Assembly: GCA_019428955.1 (NCBI GenBank)
Contig: JAHYJF010000162.1
Location: forward strand, 1 to 7,997
Source: Burkholderiaceae bacterium
Lineage (GTDB): Bacteria; Pseudomonadota; Gammaproteobacteria; Burkholderiales; Burkholderiaceae_E
Length of the DNA: 7,997 bases
Reading direction: 5' to 3'
In this document: positions 1 through 5,438 of the stretch, piece after piece
How the letters are laid out: each line of letters starts with the position of its first letter
How positions within the stretch are numbered: position 1 is the first letter of the stretch
Translations under genes and position numbers: made by a program
The notes under the pieces: generated by a model
Told to the model about the DNA's origin: nothing
Database searches by the model: none
Seen by the model: the letters and a program-made list of their open reading frames with translations, nothing else

Positions 1-368
1 TTACGGGCCACTGCGCCGGCGACCGCCCGCGCGGCCTTGGGCATGCCCAGCGAGCTGGCCAGCTCGCCGTAGCTCACCGTGCTCCCGCAAGGGATAGCCC
101 GCAGCGCCTGCCACACCGAGCGCCTGAATGCTGTCCCATCCATGCGCAAAGGCACGTCGAAGTCCGGCAGTTCACCGCGCTCGTAGCGCCCGAACTGTTC
201 GCGCACCAGTGGAAACGGCGCGACCGCAGCGTCCTTGACCCAGTCGCGGGCGGCGCTCGGCTCGTGCTTTTGTTGCCCCTTGAAATACAGCCCGGTCAGC
301 GCCGTGCCATCGCCAGTCAGCCGAATCCGACCGAAACGGCTGTCGAAATCGCAATAGAAAATCGTCAT
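1..368 (-). CDS. ogt: Ogt-type methylated-DNA--protein-cysteine S-methyltransferase (partial, C-terminus off window)
   Basis: Suicide repair protein that moves the alkyl group from O6-alkylguanine in DNA to its own cysteine; cytoplasmic. About 122 residues are visible from the ATG at 368. The N-terminal part (from MTIFYCDFDSRFG) is the variable ribonuclease-H-like domain. From about residue 82 comes the conserved DNA-binding helix-turn-helix region: FRRSVWQALRAIPCGSTVSY, then GELASSLGMPKAARAV, matching the family pattern of VW..L..IP.G.T.SYG..A..LG.P.A.RAV. The window ends just before the expected catalytic PCHR motif, so activity cannot be confirmed here. The start is supported by a perfect AGGAGG Shine-Dalgarno 4 bases upstream. 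It is divergent from the M20 gene, with 122 bases between. Family assignment is firm; the choice of ogt over ada or another paralogue rests on the lack of any N-terminal Ada domain. Confidence 0.9.
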   Translation of the reverse strand, partial: MTIFYCDFDSRFGRIRLTGDGTALTGLYFKGQQKHEPSAARDWVKDAAVAPFPLVREQFGRYERGELPDFDVPLRMDGTAFRRSVWQALRAIPCGSTVSYGELASSLGMPKAARAVAGAVAR

Positions 369-372
369 GTTG

Positions 373-378
373 CCTCCT
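373..378 (-). promoter_or_regulatory. Shine-Dalgarno of the ogt-type gene
   Basis: Minus-strand AGGAGG, four bases before the ATG at 368. It is a full match to the anti-SD core and fixes the start of the methyltransferase. Confidence 0.75.
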
Positions 379-478
379 GGCCGAGGTAGTACCTAGCGCC
401 CTCGCGCGCGGCATTTCCGACGGGATAGATTGTCGCACCACTGCGTCGGGCACGCTGTGAAGCGGGGAATCGACTACG

Positions 479-484
479 TACAAT
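479..484 (+). promoter_or_regulatory. Candidate -10 box just before the M20 gene
   Basis: TACAAT matches the sigma-70 -10 consensus at 5 of 6 positions. Six bases separate it from the ATG at 491, so transcription would be expected to begin at or next to the start codon. No convincing -35 hexamer lies 16-18 bases upstream (best candidates TGTGAA or CTGTGA), and no Shine-Dalgarno lies between it and the ATG. Confidence 0.35.
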
Positions 485-490
485 CAGCCC

Positions 491-1756
491 ATGCCCAACG
501 CACCCCTCCCCCCGACCGGTCAGGACCCCGCATTCATCGACCGGTGGATCGACGCCAACCACAACGCGCAGGTCGCTTTCCTGCGCGAGGCGGTGCGCCT
601 GCCCACCGACATGCCGCCCGGCGACAACGACCCGGCGGCGCAGGGCACGGCCGATCTGCTCGCCGCGCTGGGCTTTGCGGTTGAACGACACGCGGTGCCC
701 ACCGCGGTCGTCCGCGAGAACGGCATGATCAGCGCCACCAACCTGATCGTGCGCGAGCGCTTCGGCTCTGGCCGCGGCCCCACCATCGCACTCGCCGCCC
801 ACGGCGACGTGGTCCCGCCGGGCGCGGGCTGGACCCGGCCACCATACGAAGGGGTGGTCGCGGATGGCCGGATGTATGGGCGCGGCGTGGCGGTGTCGAA
901 GTCCGACATCGCGACCTATGCTTTCGCGCTGGCGGCATTGCGCCAGTGCGCGACGCAGGGCGCGCAGCTCGACGGAGCTGTTGAACTGCACTTCACCTAC
1001 GACGAAGAGTTCGGTGGCAATACCGGGGTCGGGTGGCTGCTCGAGAACGCCCTGAGCAAGCCTGATCTGGCGATCGCCGCCGGTTTCTCCTACCAGATCG
1101 TCACCGCCCACAATGGCTGCCTGCAACTCGAGGTGAGCGTGCGCGGGCGCTCGGCCCACGGCGCCATGCCTCAGCTTGGGGCCGACGCGCTCCACGCCGC
1201 GGTCGCGATCCTCGACGCCCTCTACGGGCTGGTGCCGGGATTCGCGACGCAAGTCTCGCAGTTCCCCGGAATTGAATCACCCACCATGATCGTCGGCACG
1301 ATTGCCGGCGGAACCAACACCAACGTCGTTCCCGATCTCGTAAGATTCCGGCTCGATCGGCGCCTTATTCCCGAGGAAGACCCGGTTCGCGTTGAAGCCG
1401 GGTTGCGCCGCGTGATCGACGCGGCGAGCGCGAATCGGCCCGGAATCAGCGTCGCCACCAGGAGCGTGCTGCGCGCCGCGGCGTTGCGGCCGCTGCCGGG
1501 ACAGGAACGCCTGGTCGCAGCACTTCAGAGCCATGGTCAGCGGATCTTCGGCGAGCCAATTCCCGCCGCCGGCGTGCCGCTCTACACCGACGCGCGCCAC
1601 TACGCCGCCCATGGCTGCCCGGTGGTGGTCTATGGCGCCGGGCCGCGCACCCTGGCCGAGGCCAACGCCAAGAGCGCCGACGAGAATCTCGTGCTCGAGG
1701 ATCTGCGCCGCGCCACCAAGGTGGTGGCAGCGTCTGTCGCCGAACTGCTGAGCTAG
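491..1756 (+). CDS. M20-family metallopeptidase/amidohydrolase with atypical metal-ligand positions
   Basis: 421 residues, normal length for ArgE/DapE/ACY1/CPG2-type enzymes, which hydrolyse amide bonds of small peptides or N-acyl amino acids in the cytoplasm with one or two metal ions. No signal peptide is seen. Visible motifs: AAHGDVVPPG (metal His104, catalytic-site Asp106), YGRG then VSKSD (129-139), YDEEFGG (general base Glu172, metal Glu173), and the dimerisation-domain entry VRGRSAHGAMPQLGADALHA from about residue 217. GGTNTNVVPD, YTDARHY and VVVYGAG follow. By eye, three other usual ligand positions are not the standard residue: the bridging Asp of GRGxxDxK is Val135, the acidic residue of the usual GEPT segment is Phe199 (GFSY), and the last His before xxDE is Lys394. 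The precise substrate is unknown. It converges with the PaiB-like gene, 16 bases apart. The start at 491 has no Shine-Dalgarno. Confidence 0.88.
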   Translation: MPNAPLPPTGQDPAFIDRWIDANHNAQVAFLREAVRLPTDMPPGDNDPAAQGTADLLAALGFAVERHAVPTAVVRENGMISATNLIVRERFGSGRGPTIALAAHGDVVPPGAGWTRPPYEGVVADGRMYGRGVAVSKSDIATYAFALAALRQCATQGAQLDGAVELHFTYDEEFGGNTGVGWLLENALSKPDLAIAAGFSYQIVTAHNGCLQLEVSVRGRSAHGAMPQLGADALHAAVAILDALYGLVPGFATQVSQFPGIESPTMIVGTIAGGTNTNVVPDLVRFRLDRRLIPEEDPVRVEAGLRRVIDAASANRPGISVATRSVLRAAALRPLPGQERLVAALQSHGQRIFGEPIPAAGVPLYTDARHYAAHGCPVVVYGAGPRTLAEANAKSADENLVLEDLRRATKVVAASVAELLS

Positions 1757-1772
1757 TCGGTCGCGCCCAGGT

Positions 1773-2381
1773 TCACCCGGCGAAGCGGCGCATCAACGCG
1801 ATCAGTTCCGGCTCCCCGCCTTGCGCGCCGAGTCCGGCGATCGCACCCTGGCGATCCTGGGCGGCCCGATTCTGGCCCAGCTTGAACTTGGCCTCGACCC
1901 GCTCGACCCGCATCTCGAAGGCCACGATGGCGCCGAGCAGCGCGTCGAGCGTCGCCGGTTCGAGCCGCATCTCCCAGGGCTGGTGCCGGGGCGATTCGAA
2001 ATGCGCCACCAGCTTCTCGAGCAGGGCGCGGGCCGCGGCGCGATCCTCGATCAGGGTCACCGCCCCGTAGCAATGGACGGCAGCGTAGTTCCAGGTTGGC
2101 ACCAGGCCGGGCGAGGGATACCACGCTGGCGAGATATAGCCATGCGGCCCGTGAAAGATGGCCACGCTCGAGGCTGCGGGCAGCATTTGCCAGTGTGGGT
2201 TGGCGCGGGCCACGTGACCGCTGAGCACCAAAGTGCCGTCGTCTTGCCGGGCCGTCAGCGGCAGGTGGGTGACCATGGGGGCTTCGGCGGTGCTGCTTAC
2301 CAGCGTCGCGAAGGGATAACGATCGATCAGTTCACGGACCTCGCCCGGGTCCTGGCAGGTGAAATGCGCCGGCATGTACAT
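1773..2381 (-). CDS. PaiB-like FMN-binding split-barrel protein (annotated family: negative transcriptional regulator)
   Basis: 202 residues, the usual PaiB length. Family hallmarks in order: MYMPAHF at the N-terminus, YPFATLVS and THLPL (22-42), GHVARANPHW (55-64), FHGPHGYISPAWY (76-88), VPTWNYAAVHCYG (94-106) and KFKLGQNR (165-172). Members fold as an FMN-binding split barrel. The name comes from Bacillus subtilis PaiB, implicated in repression of sporulation and protease genes; whether proteobacterial members regulate transcription is unclear, and I see no obvious helix-turn-helix. The ATG at 2381 is preferred because a GAGGA Shine-Dalgarno lies about 10 bases upstream and family members begin with MY.P..F; the frame stays open upstream only as antisense to nothing recognisable. 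It is second in a likely two-gene unit, 65 bases after the flavin reductase stop. Confidence 0.9.
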   Translation of the reverse strand: MYMPAHFTCQDPGEVRELIDRYPFATLVSSTAEAPMVTHLPLTARQDDGTLVLSGHVARANPHWQMLPAASSVAIFHGPHGYISPAWYPSPGLVPTWNYAAVHCYGAVTLIEDRAAARALLEKLVAHFESPRHQPWEMRLEPATLDALLGAIVAFEMRVERVEAKFKLGQNRAAQDRQGAIAGLGAQGGEPELIALMRRFAG

Positions 2382-2446
2382 CGGCTGGTTATCCTCGGCA
2401 AAATCGTGTTCTTGGGCCGCGCGTGTCGCCCCCGGGTGGGCTGGAC

Positions 2447-2965
2447 TCAGGAATCGGCGTCGAGTGCCGTAGTCTGCCCGAAATCGCCCTGGTGAAATAC
2501 CAGCGGCACGCCCGGCACGCGCGCGCACCGCAGTACCCGGCCGATGAACAGCAGGTGGTCGCCAAGCTCCTGGACGCTGACCGTCTCGCACTCGAACCAG
2601 GCGATCGCCGCGTCCACCAGCGGGCAGCCGCCCAGTCCCTCATGATGCGCCACCCCGGCAAACCGCTCGGGCGCCGAGAGCGCGAAATGCCGCGCGAGCC
2701 CGAGTTGACCGGCCGCCAGCACGCTCACCGAGAAGTTGCTTGCTTCTCGAAACAGCGCGGCGTTCCCGGACGCTCTTCGCAGGCTCCAGAGCACGAGCGG
2801 AGGATCGAGCGAGAGCGAGTTGAAACTATTGACCGTCAGTCCGGCTACGCTGCCCTCGGCGGCGCACGTCGCGACGATGGTCACGCCGGTCGCGAACGCT
2901 CCCAGGCAACTGCGGAAGTGCCGCGGCAGGCCGGGGTCGGGCGCGTTCCTGGTTGGGTGGCTCAC
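2447..2965 (-). CDS. Flavin reductase-like FMN-binding domain protein (HpaC/StyB-type)
   Basis: 172 residues from the GTG at 2965. Typical short flavin reductase domain: FATGVTIVAT (24-33), GLTVNSFNSLSLDPPLVLWS (42-61), a NAALF/NFSVSVLAAGQ segment, AWFEC, and a C-terminal PLVFHQGDFG. Such proteins reduce FMN or FAD with NAD(P)H and often feed a separate flavin-dependent monooxygenase; no monooxygenase is visible here, so the partner is unknown. Start choice: no ATG is available in frame. GTG at 2974 and GTG at 2965 are both possible. I prefer 2965 because it overlaps the TGA of a short upstream ORF by four bases (GTGA), a usual translational-coupling arrangement, whereas 2974 has no clear Shine-Dalgarno. 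It is first in a unit with the PaiB-like gene and divergent from the protease gene. Confidence 0.85.
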   Translation of the reverse strand: MSHPTRNAPDPGLPRHFRSCLGAFATGVTIVATCAAEGSVAGLTVNSFNSLSLDPPLVLWSLRRASGNAALFREASNFSVSVLAAGQLGLARHFALSAPERFAGVAHHEGLGGCPLVDAAIAWFECETVSVQELGDHLLFIGRVLRCARVPGVPLVFHQGDFGQTTALDADS

Positions 2966-3003
2966 CGCTCGCACTCGGTCAGCTGCTTCGTGATGCGGGG
3001 CAT
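2962..3003 (-). CDS. Possible 13-residue leader ORF before the flavin reductase
   Basis: On the minus strand ATG at 3003 opens MPRITKQLTECER and ends in TGA at 2964-2962. The TGA shares bases with the GTG start of the reductase at 2965 (GTGA overlap). GGAGGGG lies at 3006-3012, a stronger ribosome site than anything directly before the reductase, though its spacing to the ATG is short (GGAGG plus 4 bases). A second ATG 30 bases upstream (3033-3031) is in frame and would give 23 residues. It could be a real leader or coupling peptide, or a chance short ORF; no homologue is recognised. Confidence 0.35.
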   Translation of the reverse strand: MPRITKQLTECER

Positions 3004-3035
3004 GACCCCTCCATGCAATGGCCTGAGGGGCATGA
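2997..3035. repeat. Pair of GGGGCATGA direct repeats, 30 bp apart
   Basis: GGGGCATGA occurs at 2997-3005 and 3027-3035, start to start exactly 30 bases (about three helical turns). On the minus strand each copy contains an in-frame ATG-CCC. The copies flank the candidate leader Shine-Dalgarno. They could be a regulator's half-sites or a small local duplication. Confidence 0.35.
3006..3012 (-). promoter_or_regulatory. Strong Shine-Dalgarno ahead of the leader ORF
   Basis: Minus-strand GGAGGGG. It sits about 40 bases before the reductase GTG, too far to serve that start directly, but next to the ATG at 3003. This is the main reason to take the leader ORF seriously. Confidence 0.45.
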
Positions 3036-3079
3036 TAACCGCCCGCAGGGCGCCGCTAACACCCGCGCCATGGTCTTTT

Positions 3080-3097
3080 CCAGCGCGACCGCGCTGG
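3080..3097. repeat. Perfect 8-bp-arm inverted repeat between divergent genes
   Basis: CCAGCGCG and CGCGCTGG are exact reverse complements separated by two bases (AC). The dyad lies in the roughly 240-base gap between the flavin reductase and the protease gene. It lacks a following T-run on either strand (an A-run follows it on the minus strand), so a terminator is unlikely; an operator for a dimeric regulator is possible. In a GC-rich genome chance dyads also occur. Apart from this, a direct repeat at 2997-3035 and a weak -10-like box, I see nothing else in this gap. Confidence 0.4.
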
Positions 3098-3161
3098 CGC
3101 CTCAGCCAACCCGCGGCAGCGCTAGAGACCCGCCAAGGCTGCGTTTACCCGTCGGTGGGGA

Positions 3162-3167
3162 TACACT
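3162..3167 (+). promoter_or_regulatory. Weak candidate -10 box for the protease operon
   Basis: TACACT matches the -10 consensus at 4 of 6 positions, 38 bases before the protease ATG at 3206. No good -35 hexamer is seen at standard spacing, so this is only a suggestion. Confidence 0.2.
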
Positions 3168-3205
3168 TTCGCCAACGACTCCCCGTTGTCCTCCAGTTAC
3201 CGCCA

Positions 3206-4858
3206 ATGACCGTGTACTCCAAAGACTGCCAGACAGGGCGGTGGCGCCCGCTGATCTGGGCACCGGCTGCGGCGCTCGCCACACTGCTCGCGTCATGCGG
3301 TGGCAGCGGCGTCAGCGCACCGCCTGCGCCCGGCACGGAGCTCAATGATCCATCGTGCTTCTACCAGTACACGATGCCGGGGAGCATCCTGCCGCGCATC
3401 GGGCCCGATCCGCTGTTCAGCTCGCTGTGGCATCTTCAAAATACCGGCCAGGATGGCGGCACGCCAGGTGAGGATATCCGCGCGCTGCCGGCCTGGAGCA
3501 TGAACAAGGGCGCAGGCGTGCGGGTCGCGCTGCTCGATGACGGCCTCGAGATATTCCATGAGGATCTCATCTCGAACGTGGTGGCCGGTGGCAGTCACGA
3601 CTACGGCCGTAATCGCTACGGCTTTCCGTTGCCGTGCGAGATCGATGACGACCACGGCACGCAAGTCGCGGGCGTGCTGGCAGCGCACGACGGCAACGCC
3701 GTCGGGGTGGCCGGGACGGCGCCACGCGCCGGCATCGTGGCTTTCAATGTGCTCACCAACCCGAGAGTATCGAACATCGCCAACGCGCTGACCCGCGACT
3801 CGCAGCTCAATTCGATCTACAGCGCCAGTTGGGGTTCAACCGACGATGGCGTGCTGCACCGGGTCGACGCGGCGTTTGCCGATGCGATCGACCTGGGTAC
3901 CTCGAGCGGGCGCGGCGGCAAGGGCTCGATCTACGTCTTCGCCACCGGCAACGGCGGCTGCTTTTCCATGGACGCCAACCACGTCTGCCAATCTGACAAC
4001 CCCAACTTCGATGGATTCCTGACCCATCGCGGCGTCAACGTCGTCTGTGCGGTCGACAATCATGGTCTCGCCCCCTGGTGGGCCGAATCCGGTGCCAACA
4101 CGCTGTTGTGCGCACCGTCGAGCGGCAACGAGACGGAGCCACTGGGATACATAACCACCACCGCGGTCAACAACGGCTACACCCACCAATTCAGCGGCAC
4201 GTCCTCGTCGACCCCGATGGTCGCGGGGGTGGTCGCGCTGATGCTCGCGGCCAATCCCAACCTGAGCTGGCGGGACGTGCCCCTGGTGCTGGCCCACAGC
4301 GCGCGCCGCAACGATCCGACCGATCCGGGCTGGAGCACCAACTTCGGACTCAACTACAACGAGCGCTACGCGTTCGGAGTAGTCAACGCCGAGGCCGCCG
4401 TGGCGCTGGCCACCAGCTGGACTTCGGTCGGAACCAGCGCGACGCTGCGCTCCTGCCAGCCCCTGGGCGCCGGTGGACGGGTGGTGAACATCGCCCTGCC
4501 TGACGCCACCGCTGGCGGGGTGCTCTCGCCGAGGACGGATACGGTGACCGTGGACGGCGTTTCCTGCACGACCCCGATCAACAAGATCGAGTATGTCGAG
4601 GTGCAGTTCAGCGCCACTCACCCCTACAGCGGCGACCTGAGGGTCGAACTGGTCAGTCCCAGCGGCCTGACCAGCGTTCTCGCCAACTCGCGGGGCTGCA
4701 GCGACAGCTGCGGCAGCTACAGCACGGGCTGGACCTTCGGATCGGTGCGCCATCTCGAAGAAGCCGCGCTCGGCTCCTGGACCATGCGGGTCACCGACGA
4801 GCAAAACGACGACGACGGCACCTGGGTGAGCTGGAACATCCGTTTCTGGGGACGGTGA
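3206..4858 (+). CDS. Kexin-like subtilisin (S8) serine protease lipoprotein with C-terminal P domain
   Basis: 550 residues. The N-terminus has basic residues, a hydrophobic stretch (16-29) and a lipobox LLAS before Cys31; Gly at +2 favours outer-membrane sorting. The catalytic domain begins near DPLFSSLWHLQNTGQ (68-82). Triad: Asp111 (ALLDDG), His150 (DDDHGTQVAG), Ser333 (SGTSSSTPMVAG); oxyanion Asn249 (ATGNGG). The sequence resembles the kexin/furin branch: SASWGSTDDG (206-215), NPNFDGF (265-271), NPNLSWRDV, then a P domain (about 415-550) with HPYSGDLRVELVSPSG, GSWTMRV and a final WNIRFWGR. Acidic S1/S2 pocket positions of furin map to Asp213, Asp269, Asp112 and Asp147, predicting cleavage after paired basic residues. 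Ten cysteines beyond the lipid Cys and Cys8 suggest disulfides outside the cytoplasm. No propeptide domain precedes the catalytic domain. ATG 3206 is chosen for the signal sequence; it has no clear Shine-Dalgarno, and GTG 3155 is the alternative. Its TGA overlaps the next ATG. Confidence 0.9.
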   Translation: MTVYSKDCQTGRWRPLIWAPAAALATLLASCGGSGVSAPPAPGTELNDPSCFYQYTMPGSILPRIGPDPLFSSLWHLQNTGQDGGTPGEDIRALPAWSMNKGAGVRVALLDDGLEIFHEDLISNVVAGGSHDYGRNRYGFPLPCEIDDDHGTQVAGVLAAHDGNAVGVAGTAPRAGIVAFNVLTNPRVSNIANALTRDSQLNSIYSASWGSTDDGVLHRVDAAFADAIDLGTSSGRGGKGSIYVFATGNGGCFSMDANHVCQSDNPNFDGFLTHRGVNVVCAVDNHGLAPWWAESGANTLLCAPSSGNETEPLGYITTTAVNNGYTHQFSGTSSSTPMVAGVVALMLAANPNLSWRDVPLVLAHSARRNDPTDPGWSTNFGLNYNERYAFGVVNAEAAVALATSWTSVGTSATLRSCQPLGAGGRVVNIALPDATAGGVLSPRTDTVTVDGVSCTTPINKIEYVEVQFSATHPYSGDLRVELVSPSGLTSVLANSRGCSDSCGSYSTGWTFGSVRHLEEAALGSWTMRVTDEQNDDDGTWVSWNIRFWGR

Positions 4859-5433
4859 TGAAAATGCTCTTGCCATTGACCATCGTTGTGCTGCTGGCAT
4901 CAGGCGGCCTTGAGGTACAGGCCCAGAGTGCCAAGCCCTCGCAGCGCCCGGTAGTAACCAAGAAATCAGGTGCGGCGGCGCCGGTTGCGCCAGCCCAGGC
5001 CTATTGGTATGACGGTGCGGTCCGTCGCCCCCTCGCGATCGATCCTGATGCGGTCGCCGACTTCACCCAGCCGGGCACCGCTGCGCCGCGCGGGCGCCCG
5101 CGGTTGACCGAGGCTTCCGCCACCGCGGCAGGCAAGGCCGGCGCGAACGTCTCGCCAGTATTTCGCGGCGTCGGCGCACCAGCCTCGGAAGTGCGCGCAC
5201 TACCGGGAGGAATCATAGTGACGCTGCGCACGGCGAGCACCGCCGAGGCTGCCAACCAGTTGCTCGCGCCATTTGGCCTGAGCGTCACACGCCCGGTGGA
5301 CGGCACCGGACTGCGCTGGGTCGTCGCCACTGCCGCCGGCATGGCCGCACTCGAAACCGCCAACCGCCTTCACGAAAGCGGGGCCTTCGCCGCTGTCACG
5401 CCGGATTGGTGGATCGGCGTGACCAAGAAATAG
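4858..5433 (+). CDS. Secreted protein resembling a stand-alone S8-protease propeptide (putative trans inhibitor/chaperone)
   Basis: 191 residues; Sec signal peptide 1-22 (MKMLLPL, hydrophobic core, VQA cleavage site). No cysteine in the whole protein, so it is probably soluble in the periplasm. Two parts look like the pro-region that normally sits in front of bacterial S8 catalytic domains: YWYDGAVRRPLAIDPDAVADF (49-69), and a second segment starting GGIIVTLRTASTAEAANQLL (117-136), continuing FGLSV, ANRLHESGAF (168-177) and ending VTPDWW (180-185). This has the alternating strand/helix pattern of I9-type propeptides. The linker between is Ala/Pro/Gly-rich. The chain stops right after Lys190-Lys191, and the same VTKK occurs at 33-36. 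ATG 4858 overlaps the protease TGA (TGATG), indicating one operon and coupled translation; GTG 4855 or ATG 4864 are other starts. I infer that it folds and/or inhibits the upstream protease. The homology is recognised by eye, not computed. Confidence 0.7.
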   Translation: MKMLLPLTIVVLLASGGLEVQAQSAKPSQRPVVTKKSGAAAPVAPAQAYWYDGAVRRPLAIDPDAVADFTQPGTAAPRGRPRLTEASATAAGKAGANVSPVFRGVGAPASEVRALPGGIIVTLRTASTAEAANQLLAPFGLSVTRPVDGTGLRWVVATAAGMAALETANRLHESGAFAAVTPDWWIGVTKK

Positions 5434-5438
5434 CGGCG

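Noticed and set aside
385..393. GGTAGTACC palindrome before the ogt-type gene
   Set aside because: Four-base arms only; expected by chance, and no second copy nearby.
365..1252. Long minus-strand open frame (295 codons) opposite the M20 gene
   Set aside because: Shadow of the M20 reading frame in GC-rich DNA; Arg/Gly/Ala-rich and without family motifs, and it overlaps the ogt start region.
1757..1772. Terminator between the convergent M20 and PaiB-like genes
   Set aside because: Only 16 bases with no inverted repeat or T-run.
2420..2445. GCCC/GGGC mini-hairpin between the reductase and PaiB-like genes
   Set aside because: Only four-base arms in very GC-rich sequence and no T-run; not enough for an attenuator call.
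2382..2591. N-terminal extension of the PaiB-like protein to 2591
   Set aside because: It overlaps the end of the flavin reductase gene, is unlike the family N-terminus, and the ATG at 2381 has its own GAGGA site.
2423..3205. About 260 extra codons open in frame upstream of the protease ATG
   Set aside because: They run antisense to the well-supported flavin reductase, are Arg/Pro-rich without recognisable motifs, and would put the lipoprotein signal in mid-protein.
3836..4900. Long minus-strand open frame opposite the protease
   Set aside because: Antisense of a gene with full catalytic and P-domain motifs; composition is typical of a GC-rich shadow.
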